From Gammaproteobacteria bacterium RIFCSPHIGHO2_12_FULL_36_30 (lineage in GTDB: Bacteria > Pseudomonadota > Gammaproteobacteria > Coxiellales > Coxiellaceae): a DNA stretch of 64,000 nt. A model generated the notes under the pieces. It was not told where the DNA came from, did not search any database, and saw only the letters and a program-made list of their open reading frames with translations. Made by a program: the position numbers and the translations under genes. Positions 49,925 to 60,011 of the stretch are shown piece by piece; positions within the stretch are counted from its first letter, which is position 1, and each line of letters opens with the position of its first letter. The stretch covers positions 62,001 to 126,000 of the forward strand of contig MGXU01000007.1 of assembly GCA_001801815.1 (NCBI GenBank). Reading direction: 5' to 3'.

Positions 49925-50125
49925 TATTTACCTTTTGATTTCTAGAGATAATGTATCTTTAATACCAAGTATGACCGAATTGTAACTCATTTTTTAGTAA
50001 TTGTGATCAATAAATTAATTAGCTGCTATTCTCATATTTTAATCAGAACAACTTAAACTTATTACTTACTTTAATAAAAGCATCTGGTAAAATTTTATTT
50101 TATATGAAAACATGAAGACGATTGG
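49925..50125. promoter_or_regulatory. Divergent intergenic region
   Basis: 201 AT-rich bases between the leftward transferase gene and the rightward GT4 gene. Both need promoters here. I see no strong -35/-10 pair, palindrome or RNA gene. Confidence 0.4.
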
Positions 50126-51301
50126 ATGACAAAAAAAATTCTGATTTTGAGTTTTTATTTTCCACCTGATTTATGCGCCGGTTCTTTTCGCGCAAAAGCA
50201 TTGATTGAATCACTAGAACCAATGGCGCAAGCAGAAAATCTTCAAATTGATATTATTACTACATTACCTAATCGATATGCAAATTTTCAAGCAAGCGCAC
50301 ACGAGACAGAAACAAAAGGTTGCGCAACAATTTATCGCGTTAAGATACCAGCACATCAAAGCGGTTTCATTGATCAAGCCAAAGCATTTACATACTATTT
50401 TTTTAAAGCGTTAAAAATAACACGAAATAAAAAATATGATGTAGTGTATGCAACTTCATCTCGACTCTTTACTGCTTTTTTAGGTGCACGTATTGCTACA
50501 AAGAAAAAAATACCTCTTTTTTTAGATATACGAGATATTTTTACTGATACGATGCAATCCATTTTGAAATTTCCGTTGAAATTATGCCTTCCATTTTTTA
50601 ACTATATTGAGTTTTATACAATCAAAAAAGCACATGCTCTTAATTTGGTTTCAAATGGATTCCTCCCATACTTTAAACCCAATAAAGAATGCAAAGTGAC
50701 TACTATTTCACATGGTGTTGACCTTTGCTTTCGAGATATTCAATCAGACACACAAAAAAAACGTGCTATTAAACGAGTGTTATATGCGGGTAATATTGGA
50801 CAAGGTCAGGGAATTGAAAAAATAATTCCGGCTTTAGCACATACTTTTAAAAAGCAGTGTGAATTTTATATTATTGGCAGTGGTGGTCAACAAAAAGAAT
50901 TAGAAAAGTCATGTCGTGATTTAGAAAATGTAAAAATTTTTTCGCCAGTTGATCGAGAAACATTAATTCAATATTATAAAGATGCTGATATTCTATTTTT
51001 ACACTTAAATAATTTATCTGCCTTTAATAAAGTATTACCATCTAAAATATTTGAATATGCAATGACAGGAAAGCCGATTTTAGCGGGTGTATCTGGTTAT
51101 GCTGCAGATTTTTTAAATTTCGAAGTATCGAACAGTTATATTTTCCAACCATGCAATCTAAAAGAAGCAATAACACAGCTCAACTACATATTAGAAAATA
51201 ATATAAAAATCGAAAATAGAGATGCGTTTTATGAAAAATTTAATCGTGAAAAATTGATGCGTAGACTGGCAGCAAAAATTATTTCAAGTACGACATCTTA
51301 A
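50126..51301 (+). CDS. GT4-family glycosyltransferase (WbuB-like)
   Basis: A 391-residue GT-B glycosyltransferase. ILSFYFPPDLCAGSFRA is the acceptor-domain start, and VLYAGNIGQGQGIEKII and IFEYAMTGKPILAGVSG are the donor-site motifs with the EX7E-like Glu. WbuB relatives often add GlcNAc, FucNAc or L-FucNAc to the lipid-linked primer. It overlaps the convergent MBL-fold gene by 4 bases. Confidence 0.88.
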   Translation: MTKKILILSFYFPPDLCAGSFRAKALIESLEPMAQAENLQIDIITTLPNRYANFQASAHETETKGCATIYRVKIPAHQSGFIDQAKAFTYYFFKALKITRNKKYDVVYATSSRLFTAFLGARIATKKKIPLFLDIRDIFTDTMQSILKFPLKLCLPFFNYIEFYTIKKAHALNLVSNGFLPYFKPNKECKVTTISHGVDLCFRDIQSDTQKKRAIKRVLYAGNIGQGQGIEKIIPALAHTFKKQCEFYIIGSGGQQKELEKSCRDLENVKIFSPVDRETLIQYYKDADILFLHLNNLSAFNKVLPSKIFEYAMTGKPILAGVSGYAADFLNFEVSNSYIFQPCNLKEAITQLNYILENNIKIENRDAFYEKFNREKLMRRLAAKIISSTTS

Positions 51302-52617
51302 TCTAGTTGACGTACATAACGATGCTTAATTTGGCGTAGCAGCCCATTAAAACGTTTCGATATCCATCTTAAATTGCGCACATTGAAAAATAAAATAAAT
51401 TTCAGCCATATTTCAGCATTATTAAGTGCAAATAAAATTCGATGGCGTCTATAATTTCCGTAATTATTTATGACTTTACATCGCGCAGAAACACCTAATG
51501 TTTGAAATCCCCAATCAAATTGCATAGCAAAATAAAGCGGCTGAGAATAAACAACTAAATCAAAATCATTTTTCTTTACCTGTTGAAATTGATTTTTAGT
51601 TAAATCAAAAATAAAAGTTATTTGCAAGTCTGGGACACGAATATACATTGGTTTCAAAAATAATTTAATCAAAAATTTGTAGTAACGCTTATGGATTCGT
51701 AGATACAAACTGTTAAAAGCTTTGTTTAATTCTTCTAGCATTACAATATCTGGTTGTGAATAACTCATTGTAGTTTGCATATTAAATTTATCATGATATT
51801 TGGTGAGTGCTAATGTATTATTATGTTGTTCATTGATCGTGTGTTCATCACCTGGATACATTACCAACACATCGTTAGGTCGACTTTTATTTTTAAAATA
51901 TTCACAAACGGAGAGCGGTTGATTTGCATATTTATTTATATATTTATTATCCTCAGCAGAAAAATAAATCATGCTTGCAAATGGGATTGTTTTGTTTGCT
52001 TGCAGTGCAATGTGAGCATTGTAAACTTTTTTTAATAGCGATTGCGCCATTTTTGGTAAATGAGTCTGATAGTCACTATAACCATTATAGCCAGCCATCG
52101 AAAATTGGTTGAGTAAGATATCAATTTTTCCCAATTTTTTCTTTATTACCTTGGTATCATACGAATTTATTTCTGCATCATTTAAATTAAGCACTGTTTG
52201 AGTGTTGTTACATATACCCAAAATGGAATCCATTTGCCCTACTTGGTAATTCCACACGATAGTATTGGCAGTTATTTTTACAAATTGTTTATGTGGCAAG
52301 CGAACAATATTTTTGTACCCCATTTTTTTCAATGCAATTGGCAATTTATCGCTATTATTTTTTTGGAATAAAATAGTAACGCTTTCTTTAAAAGAATCGG
52401 GTAATGATTTTAAAGTAGGTATGTGAAAATGATCTGGATGCTCATGTGAAATCCAAATATAATCAATTGAATTAAACCATTGATTATCAAAATAGGCTTC
52501 TGGAAACAATGACCATGAGTCATTAAATGCTTTTCCAAATAGCCAAGGATCAGACCATATCACAGCATCACTTGTAGTTACTATAACTGATGCGTGCGAT
52601 ACAAATTTGACCTTCAT
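51298..52617 (-). CDS. Metallo-beta-lactamase-fold hydrolase in glycan locus
   Basis: A 439-residue protein with the MBL metal motif HEHPDH in WISHEHPDHFHIPTL and an N-terminal FVSHASVIV beta strand. UlaG-like and CMP-NeuAc hydroxylase-like proteins share this start. The long second half with FDLTKNQFQQ is unassigned. It starts in an ATGA overlap with the heparinase-fold gene, so the two are likely co-translated. Substrate unknown. Confidence 0.72.
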   Translation of the reverse strand: MKVKFVSHASVIVTTSDAVIWSDPWLFGKAFNDSWSLFPEAYFDNQWFNSIDYIWISHEHPDHFHIPTLKSLPDSFKESVTILFQKNNSDKLPIALKKMGYKNIVRLPHKQFVKITANTIVWNYQVGQMDSILGICNNTQTVLNLNDAEINSYDTKVIKKKLGKIDILLNQFSMAGYNGYSDYQTHLPKMAQSLLKKVYNAHIALQANKTIPFASMIYFSAEDNKYINKYANQPLSVCEYFKNKSRPNDVLVMYPGDEHTINEQHNNTLALTKYHDKFNMQTTMSYSQPDIVMLEELNKAFNSLYLRIHKRYYKFLIKLFLKPMYIRVPDLQITFIFDLTKNQFQQVKKNDFDLVVYSQPLYFAMQFDWGFQTLGVSARCKVINNYGNYRRHRILFALNNAEIWLKFILFFNVRNLRWISKRFNGLLRQIKHRYVRQLD

Positions 52618-54290
52618 GTTACGTTGCCTGCTAGTAATGTTAATTTTTCATTAATCTGACATAGTTTATTAGAAAAGAGAAGTGTAGCAATTTGTCTTTT
52701 ATGAGTAAGGTGATTTATATTGATTTTTAATGATCTCGTTCCATACAAAAACCCAAATGTACTCACATAGAAATTTTCAACAATGGTGCATTTATTATCT
52801 ATTTCAAATTGAATCTCATCATAATTTTTCAACATAATTCTTATCTTTCTTTCTGAATCAAAAGTGATTTTACAATCAGGATGTAAGTGAAAATAGATAT
52901 AAGCATTATCAACTGACCTATTAATATAATCTGATATTGTAATTTTGTTTTCTGAAATTTCCCATGCTCGCTCATGATATAAATTTTTTTGAAATCTGGA
53001 ATAACCATCATGAGAAGCTTTTATAAAATAAGAATTATTTTTTTCATCAACATTTATATTTTTAATTCTTGCTCTTTTTCCAACACGAAATCCACTCCAG
53101 ATTTCTGATGAATTTTTTTCATTGATAACGACTGTATTATGTGCAGAAGTGCCTCGCTCAAATAATCTTCGATCAGAATTTCCATAGCAAGATGTACCTA
53201 AATTAACAAATACTGGAATATCATCTATCATTAATTCAAAAGATAGAACATCAGCATGCCCATGACCTGGCAAATAATCAGAGCCAATATTTCCTACGTC
53301 AGCAATTAATTTAAATCGACTGTTTTTTACGACAATATAGCCTGAATCTGAAAAATGTTTTATACCATTTTCTTCTGGTAATATTTTATAATCAAGATTA
53401 AGTGCCTGCGAGAAAATTTTTTCTGGGGTCGCTGCAATATCATTTGCAGCATCATTAAAATAGCTTATTTCATGATTTGATCTCTTCATTGCATTTAACC
53501 ATTGCAGCATTTTTTCAACTTCACCACTCCAAATAAATTCTTTTTTGTAAAATTTAAAAATGATATTCAAATCTAATAAATCTTCTAAAATAATATTATG
53601 GTACATTGTACTTAATTCAAAATGTCCACCATCGTTAAGAATTTGCTCTTTTATTTCTTTTTTTAATCCTTGAAAACCTTTTTGAAACCATTTCTGTGAT
53701 TCGTCTGTATCAAAAAATAATCCTGCTATACATAATGATTTATAATTTTCAAATAAATGGTTTCCCAGTAAATGATGCTCACATTTTTTGTTTAAAAATC
53801 GCGCTTGTAAATATAGAAAATGTATTATTTTCTCAGATAAATTATTTCCTGAAAGTGCATATTTAATAATATTTACAATTCGCAGTGAAATAGGAAATGC
53901 TTCCCATCCAATTCCTAAAAAGGGTGGGTTTTCATCAACGCATCGTTTCAATAATTGGTATGCAATTTTTTTCTGATCCAAATCCGCCGCATTTAATGCA
54001 TCAAAATAATGTAAATTATACAACCATAATTTTTCCAATGTCTTATCATTCCATATATTTTTATTAGAAATGTCTGCTGCGTGATTTAAAAATTCAGCAT
54101 CATTATTTTTGAAATAAATTTTTTCTTTTAAAATAAAATGACATGGCGATACGCTTTTTGTTTTATTAAGATTAATTTTTTGAATATCAATAGAAACTGA
54201 TGGTTTATAAAAAAAATAATATAATCTAAAAAAAATTTGTTTTAACTTTAAATATTTTATTGTGTGGAAATACAATAAAAACTTTTTCAT
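52614..54290 (-). CDS. Heparinase II/III-fold (alginate lyase-like) protein
   Basis: A 558-residue protein. The N-terminal half has the all-helical lyase domain (HHLLGNHLFENYKSL, HFELSTMYHNIILED), the C-terminal half the beta domain with PGHGHADVLSFEL and RGTSAHNTVV. No signal peptide (starts MKKFLLYFHTIKYLK), which is unusual for a lyase that acts on an exported polymer. In LPS loci such proteins often sit with an MBL protein and a two-domain oxidoreductase, exactly as here. ATGA overlaps at both ends. Confidence 0.82.
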   Translation of the reverse strand: MKKFLLYFHTIKYLKLKQIFFRLYYFFYKPSVSIDIQKINLNKTKSVSPCHFILKEKIYFKNNDAEFLNHAADISNKNIWNDKTLEKLWLYNLHYFDALNAADLDQKKIAYQLLKRCVDENPPFLGIGWEAFPISLRIVNIIKYALSGNNLSEKIIHFLYLQARFLNKKCEHHLLGNHLFENYKSLCIAGLFFDTDESQKWFQKGFQGLKKEIKEQILNDGGHFELSTMYHNIILEDLLDLNIIFKFYKKEFIWSGEVEKMLQWLNAMKRSNHEISYFNDAANDIAATPEKIFSQALNLDYKILPEENGIKHFSDSGYIVVKNSRFKLIADVGNIGSDYLPGHGHADVLSFELMIDDIPVFVNLGTSCYGNSDRRLFERGTSAHNTVVINEKNSSEIWSGFRVGKRARIKNINVDEKNNSYFIKASHDGYSRFQKNLYHERAWEISENKITISDYINRSVDNAYIYFHLHPDCKITFDSERKIRIMLKNYDEIQFEIDNKCTIVENFYVSTFGFLYGTRSLKININHLTHKRQIATLLFSNKLCQINEKLTLLAGNVT

Positions 54291-56404
54291 CTTCTTAAAT
54301 ACTCTGCAATTTCAATTGAGATGCGCGATACTTCCATAATTTCGTTAAATGGGACAGGTGATGATTGTCCATTTTTTATAGCACCAACAAATGCTTGCAC
54401 ACATTCTACTTGACCTTTATTTTGTTTAAATAGTTTTTTTCTTTTAAAATTTGAAAATCCAAATCCAATTAATTTTTTAAAATTATCCAATTGTAAAATT
54501 TTACCATCACAAAAAATTTCCAATTTTTCTTTTGAAAATTTTTTATTACCATTAGATAAATAATGAATGGTCCCGCATGAACCATCTTCAAAACTTAATG
54601 TGATTGTTGCGTTGTCATCCTGTGTTTCATAATCAGATTTTAAACAAATAGCATGCCAATTTTTAATTGGACTTCCAGATAAATATCGTAATAAATCGAT
54701 AAAATGACAAGCCTCACCAATAATACGTCCGCCACCAACGTGAATATCTTGCGACCAATGTGTTTTCGAAATAAAACCCGCATTAACAGTCATAATAAAA
54801 GATTTTAAGGATTTTTCACTGCTTAATAATGTTTTAATAGTTCGTGTCAGCGGTGAAAAGCGACGATTAAATCCAATCATCAATAAATTATTTTTGCTAT
54901 TTTGATAAACGGATTTTATTTTTTCAAGATCATTTAAATTAGTTGCAAGTGGTTTTTCAACAAAGACATGTTTATTATTTTCTAACGCACAAATAACTTG
55001 TTCGGCATGTGCATTATGTCTTGTTGCAATCACCACAACATTTAATTTTGCATCATCAAAAATAGTTTTCTGATCTGTTAATGCATTTTGAAATCCGCAT
55101 TTTTTTGCCAGTTGTTTTGCACTTATTCCTTCGCTTGAAACAACACTCTGTAATAATACACCTGCTTTTTGAAATGCTGGCGCCAATATCATTCCCGCGT
55201 AATTACCTGCACCTAAAAATCCCGCTGAAATATTTTCTAATGCTGCATCACTACTTTTTTTATTTTCAATTACTATCGATGTTTTTATTTTTTCAGAAAA
55301 ATTTTCAGTAGAATAATCAATTAAAATTCCCAAAACTGATTTATTTTTTTCTAAATCAGCATACGCATCAAAAATATAATCAATGCTAACTCGTTTTGAA
55401 ATAAGTGGTTTTACATTTAATAATTTTTGCGACATCATATCCAACACAGCTTCAAAATTTCGCTGCTCGGTCCAACGCACGAATCCAATTGGATAATCTA
55501 ATCCTAACTTTTCATAATTTTCATCATATCGACCTGGACCATAAGAACATGATACTTGAAAACTTAATTCTTTTTCATAAAAATCAGCGCGAGAAAATGT
55601 ATTTCCAATCACGCCAATTAAAATAATGCGGGCGCGTTTGCGACAAATAGTGGCTGCTTGATGTAATAATGTATCGCTGTTTGTAGCGGCTGTAATAATA
55701 ACTGCATCAATTCCATTCCCACGCGAAAAAATTTCAGCATCTAAAATAATATTATCAGGATGTGAAATTTCTGCACCAAATTCTTTTGCTAATGCACATT
55801 TTTCACTATCAAAATCAACACCCAATACACGACAACCGTGTGCTTTTAATAATTGCACGGTCAATAAACCAATTAACCCTAATCCAAAAACAACATAACG
55901 CTCACCCAACGTGGGTTGCGATAAACGAATACCCTGTAAGCTTATTGCAGAAACAACTACAAAAGCAGCCTCTTCATCGCTTACAGTATCTGGAATTTTT
56001 GCGCAACAATTTTTTGGAACGCGTACAATTTCTGCGTGATGGCCATTCGAGATCACGCGATCACCGACAGAAAATCCAACAATATTTTTACCCACTTCAA
56101 TCACGTGACCAACATTACAATATCCCAATGCAATCGGTTTATCTAATTTTGCTCTAACGGCATTTAATGTTGCATATAATCCATCTGTTTTTATTTTTTC
56201 AAAAACCATTTTTACTTTATCAGGTTGCTGTTTTATTTTTCCCAACAAATTTGCTTTACCAAATTCAAGCAACATTCTTTCTGTTCCAGCAGAAACTAAT
56301 GTTTTTGTTGTTTCTATTAATAATGTGCTGGCCATATTTTTAGGACACGGCACATCTTCTAAAATAGTTTCGCCAGAATTAAGCGATTGCAAAACTTGTA
56401 GCAT
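54287..56404 (-). CDS. Two-domain oxidoreductase: zinc alcohol dehydrogenase plus Gfo/Idh/MocA
   Basis: A 705-residue fusion. Residues about 1-365: MDR dehydrogenase with FGLGLIGLLTVQLLKAHG and VLGVDFDSEK. Residues about 390-705: Gfo/Idh/MocA with FLGAGNYAGMIL, NNKHVFVEKPLATNL (EKP motif) and GGGRIIGEACHFIDLLRYL. This fusion is known in O-antigen loci. The second domain resembles WbpB-type sugar 3-oxidases. It overlaps the upstream dehydrogenase gene by 26 bases. Confidence 0.88.
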   Translation of the reverse strand: MLQVLQSLNSGETILEDVPCPKNMASTLLIETTKTLVSAGTERMLLEFGKANLLGKIKQQPDKVKMVFEKIKTDGLYATLNAVRAKLDKPIALGYCNVGHVIEVGKNIVGFSVGDRVISNGHHAEIVRVPKNCCAKIPDTVSDEEAAFVVVSAISLQGIRLSQPTLGERYVVFGLGLIGLLTVQLLKAHGCRVLGVDFDSEKCALAKEFGAEISHPDNIILDAEIFSRGNGIDAVIITAATNSDTLLHQAATICRKRARIILIGVIGNTFSRADFYEKELSFQVSCSYGPGRYDENYEKLGLDYPIGFVRWTEQRNFEAVLDMMSQKLLNVKPLISKRVSIDYIFDAYADLEKNKSVLGILIDYSTENFSEKIKTSIVIENKKSSDAALENISAGFLGAGNYAGMILAPAFQKAGVLLQSVVSSEGISAKQLAKKCGFQNALTDQKTIFDDAKLNVVVIATRHNAHAEQVICALENNKHVFVEKPLATNLNDLEKIKSVYQNSKNNLLMIGFNRRFSPLTRTIKTLLSSEKSLKSFIMTVNAGFISKTHWSQDIHVGGGRIIGEACHFIDLLRYLSGSPIKNWHAICLKSDYETQDDNATITLSFEDGSCGTIHYLSNGNKKFSKEKLEIFCDGKILQLDNFKKLIGFGFSNFKRKKLFKQNKGQVECVQAFVGAIKNGQSSPVPFNEIMEVSRISIEIAEYLRR

Positions 56405-57623
56405 ATTCTTTTCCTATTAATCCAACCGCGTCGATTAATTTTCCGCTTGTTAATGTTATAATTTTTTCTTTGGTAAATGCAGAATGCGCAACCAATATAA
56501 TAACCACATCAGCTGCACTTAACGCTTCATCTAATGAAGTTAATAATACATTTTTGTAAGGTGATAAAGATTTTGGCAGCTCTGCAATATGAGGTTCCAC
56601 TACTAAAATTTTCCCCGATGTTTTTTCTGCTAATTGATTTACGATCATTAATGCAGGACTTTCGCGTAAGTCATCTACATCTTTTTTAAATGAAATTCCT
56701 AAACAAGCAATCGTTGGTTGTTGTAATGTACTTGCAATTTTTAGCACATTTTGAAGCACATATCTTGCTTTATAATCATTTACTTCACGTGCAGTGCGAA
56801 TTAATTTTGCTTGGCTCGGATTGGATGCAACAATAAACCAAGGATCAACTGCAATGCAATGTCCACCAACACCAGGACCTGGTTGTAAAATTTTCACGCG
56901 CGGATGACGATTTGCGAGTGCAATTAATTCCCATACATTAATATTTTCTGCATCACAAATCATCGACAATTCATTTGCAAAAGCAATATTGACGTCTCGA
57001 AATGCATTTTCTGTAAGCTTTGTCATTTCAGCTGTTTTTGCAGTCGTTGCAATGCATTCACCTGTTACAAATAATTTATAAAATGCAATTGCTTTTTGTG
57101 TTGAAGCACTATCAATGCCACCAACAACACGATCATTTTCAATTAATTCTCGAATAATTTGTCCTGGCATTACGCGCTCAGGACAATATGCTAAATAAAT
57201 ATCACTTAATTCGGGGCGTAATTGTAAAATCCATTTTTTTGCTAGTTCTGTTGTGCCAACAGGCGATGTAGATTCAATAATGACTAAATTGTTTTTTTGT
57301 AATTGTGACGCAATGGATTCTATAGCTATTTTTACGTAAGAAATATCAGGTTCATTTTTTTCAGTGACTGGTGTTGGAACAGTAACAATATAAATATCTG
57401 CTGTTGGAATAGATAATTGTGCGGATAATTTTCCACTTATTACTGCATCATGCACTATTTTTTCTAATCCTGGCTCATGTAAATGCACTTTTCCTGCGTT
57501 AATGGTATTAACAACACGTTGTTGAATATCACATCCAATTACACGATGACCGCGTGACGCTAATAACGCTGCCGAAGGCAAACCAATATAACCCAATCCA
57601 ACAAAACAAATTATATTATCCAT
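56379..57623 (-). CDS. wecC: UDP-N-acetylhexosamine 6-dehydrogenase (WecC/WbpA type)
   Basis: A 414-residue enzyme of the UDP-glucose/UDP-ManNAc dehydrogenase family: ICFVGLGYIGLPSAALLA (NAD site), STSPVGTT and the catalytic-domain GPGVGGHCIAVDPWF with the active-site Cys of GGHC. It oxidises C6 of a UDP-HexNAc to a uronic acid. No WecB epimerase is in the window, so UDP-GlcNAc (WbpA-like) instead of UDP-ManNAc could be the substrate. The gene symbol is tentative for that reason. Confidence 0.88.
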   Translation of the reverse strand: MDNIICFVGLGYIGLPSAALLASRGHRVIGCDIQQRVVNTINAGKVHLHEPGLEKIVHDAVISGKLSAQLSIPTADIYIVTVPTPVTEKNEPDISYVKIAIESIASQLQKNNLVIIESTSPVGTTELAKKWILQLRPELSDIYLAYCPERVMPGQIIRELIENDRVVGGIDSASTQKAIAFYKLFVTGECIATTAKTAEMTKLTENAFRDVNIAFANELSMICDAENINVWELIALANRHPRVKILQPGPGVGGHCIAVDPWFIVASNPSQAKLIRTAREVNDYKARYVLQNVLKIASTLQQPTIACLGISFKKDVDDLRESPALMIVNQLAEKTSGKILVVEPHIAELPKSLSPYKNVLLTSLDEALSAADVVIILVAHSAFTKEKIITLTSGKLIDAVGLIGKEYATSFAIA

Positions 57624-57627
57624 ATTA

Positions 57628-59064
57628 TTAATCCGTTAATCGATAATTAATACCAATCTCTAATGTTTGAGAATGAAATCCACCGCTCACTGCCATTAAA
57701 TATCCTGTTGATGCTTGTAATGCAAACACGGAATTTATTTGATATTGCAAACCAACAATCGGTTCAACTAATGCGCCACCACCGATACTTAATCCCCCGC
57801 CTCCCCCTGTTCCACCCAAAATTTCAGAAAATAATTGAATGGGTGTTTTTAAAATTGGTTGTGTAATCGCGCCAAGGCCGAACATACCTGAAGTATATCC
57901 ACCTGTATTTTGACCTTTATATGCGAATGCCACTTGTCCTGTTACATATAAATAATGCAGCAGATAATAATCAAAATCGATATCGAGTAATTGCATAGTA
58001 GGATTAATGGTGCCATCACTTGAACGCGGCTCAAAATAAGTTTGATTTAAAATACGAATTCGCCATGCATGTTGATCGGAATGCAACGCATTATGATTTG
58101 AAAAATAATATTTTAATAATACACTCGCTTGCTTCGCAGCAAAATCACCTTGCGGCGCATCAAGATATCCACCATCAATTTCTACACCAATTGAATGCAA
58201 ACGATATTCCAAACCCAATAATGGATTATATAAAAATCCACCACCTGTATTTACATTTCCACCACCACCTGATCCAGCTGCCATTTTAATTGAACCGCTA
58301 AAATAAGGGGAATGGAATAATGGAAATTGATATCCGATTCCCAATAATTCATCTGCATATCCATTTTCATTTCCATGAAATGCGCCAGAAAAATTAAAAA
58401 ATAAAAAAAATCGTTTCGAAATAAAATGTCCGAATTCTGCACCCAACATTTCCATATGTGCATTCATCGCTTGATTTGCAAGATTTAAAACACCATTATT
58501 GAAAAAATATATTTTTGAAAGTGCGGCGATATAATTTTGTGAATCATGATTTCCCGCTGAAAATGAAATAGCATTAAATGCGCAACCCATCATCAATCCA
58601 AATTGATCACTGGAAATTTGACCATCTACAAAATCAATATAGCTGTAATAAATTTCCGCATATAATTTTCCAAAATCATATTGCAAGCCTGCGTAAGGCT
58701 CATAAAATAATCCACCGCCGACTGGAACAGAATGTCCACCACCGCCGCCAACACGCGCACCCACATCCCATTTAAATTGCGAAAACAAATGATGTTGCAC
58801 ACCACCTTCCAAAGCTAGTGCAAAATATCCGCCCTTTTCACCTGCAACAGAACTATATAATCCCACGCCACCGTAAAACCAATTATTAAAATCTGCCAAT
58901 CCGCGCACACCCAACACACCCATTGGTTTAATACCATTTGGCATTTTCCATTGTTCATAACTGATGCCAGGATAAATATTAGGTTGTTTCGCAAACGTAA
59001 AACTGGGCAAAAAACAAAGTGAGCAAATCAAAAAATAAATACTTTTTTTAATTTTCTTGATCAT
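57628..59064 (-). CDS. Outer-membrane beta-barrel-like protein with three internal repeats
   Basis: A 478-residue protein. Sec signal peptide at about 1-25 (FLICSLCFLPSFTFAK). The rest alternates aromatic and polar residues like beta strands and ends in YRLTD, with Tyr third from the end of a final strand. Three glycine-rich turns, at about 105-118, 264-276 and 417-430, recur every 155-160 residues, each followed by an EP..GLQY/NP..GLEY block. I do not recognise the family. It lies 4 bases upstream of wecC and may be co-transcribed with it. A role in export or anchoring of glycan is only a guess. Confidence 0.72.
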   Translation of the reverse strand: MIKKIKKSIYFLICSLCFLPSFTFAKQPNIYPGISYEQWKMPNGIKPMGVLGVRGLADFNNWFYGGVGLYSSVAGEKGGYFALALEGGVQHHLFSQFKWDVGARVGGGGGHSVPVGGGLFYEPYAGLQYDFGKLYAEIYYSYIDFVDGQISSDQFGLMMGCAFNAISFSAGNHDSQNYIAALSKIYFFNNGVLNLANQAMNAHMEMLGAEFGHFISKRFFLFFNFSGAFHGNENGYADELLGIGYQFPLFHSPYFSGSIKMAAGSGGGGNVNTGGGFLYNPLLGLEYRLHSIGVEIDGGYLDAPQGDFAAKQASVLLKYYFSNHNALHSDQHAWRIRILNQTYFEPRSSDGTINPTMQLLDIDFDYYLLHYLYVTGQVAFAYKGQNTGGYTSGMFGLGAITQPILKTPIQLFSEILGGTGGGGGLSIGGGALVEPIVGLQYQINSVFALQASTGYLMAVSGGFHSQTLEIGINYRLTD

Positions 59065-59226
59065 GATGTAATCCTGTCATCGAAAACATTCGTGATTGTA
59101 TTACAATTATTCTTTTTACGCATGTATTTCATTTGTGTTGCTAAAGAAAAAAAGTTATGGAAATATAGGCGAGATTAACAAAGCCATTCAACGCAATTTT
59201 TCGCATGATGGAACAAAGCGATCACT

Positions 59227-59952
59227 ATGACAAAATCAAATAATAATCCAAAACATATTGCTATTGTCATGGATGGTAATGGACGTTGGGCAAAACAACG
59301 TTTGATGCCGCGCATTGCTGGGCATCGATCTGGTGTTAAATCTGTTCGAATGGTAATCGATTTTTGTGTGGAAAATAATATTGAAGTATTATCACTGTTT
59401 GCGCTGAGTGTTGAAAATTTTCAAGCGCGTCCAAAGTTAGAAGTTCAGTTTTTAACAGCATTATTATCTGATTCGTTATTAAAAAATTTAGATGATATGC
59501 ATCGTAATCGTGTTCGAATTCGCATTGTCGGAGATCTATCTGTTTTTAACCACGGCGCACAATTAGAAATGCGACGAGCGGAGACTGTAACGAAAGACAA
59601 TAATGGGCTCAACTTAGTAATTGCGATCAATTACAGTGGGCGCTGGGATATTTTGCAGGCAACACAACGATTTGCTCAACACATAATTGATCAAAAAATT
59701 AATATTGCAACTACAACCGAACAAGATTTTGCACCGTTTTTATGTTTACATGATTTACCAGAACCTGATTTATTAATTCGCACCAGCGGTGAACAGCGCA
59801 TTAGTAATTTTATGTTGTGGCAATTAGCTTACACTGAACTTTTTTTTACGAATGCATGCTGGCCTGATTTTGATGAGCAAATTCTCAATACCGCCATTGC
59901 AACTTTTCAAAAACGTGATAGACGATTTGGAAAAATCGCTGAAAAAATTTAA
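59227..59952 (+). CDS. uppS: Undecaprenyl diphosphate synthase UppS
   Basis: Makes C55-PP, the lipid carrier of all glycans in this locus, from FPP and isopentenyl-PP. The 241-residue protein has MDGNGRWAKQR (Asp16), SVENFQARP, and RTSGEQRISNFMLWQLAYTELFF near residue 190-215. Length is normal. It is separated from its usual neighbours (frr, cdsA, dxr), so it may be a stand-alone or second copy. It diverges from the barrel protein gene over 162 bases. Confidence 0.95.
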   Translation: MTKSNNNPKHIAIVMDGNGRWAKQRLMPRIAGHRSGVKSVRMVIDFCVENNIEVLSLFALSVENFQARPKLEVQFLTALLSDSLLKNLDDMHRNRVRIRIVGDLSVFNHGAQLEMRRAETVTKDNNGLNLVIAINYSGRWDILQATQRFAQHIIDQKINIATTTEQDFAPFLCLHDLPEPDLLIRTSGEQRISNFMLWQLAYTELFFTNACWPDFDEQILNTAIATFQKRDRRFGKIAEKI

Positions 59953-60011
59953 TCTATTTTTAAAATCTTTGCGCTCGCTCGTTTAATATTTTTTATATAC
60001 AACTCCTATTT

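Noticed and set aside
55762-56157. 131-codon rightward frame inside the two-domain oxidoreductase
   Set aside because: Histidine/glutamine-rich product is the typical antisense shadow of an AT-rich gene.
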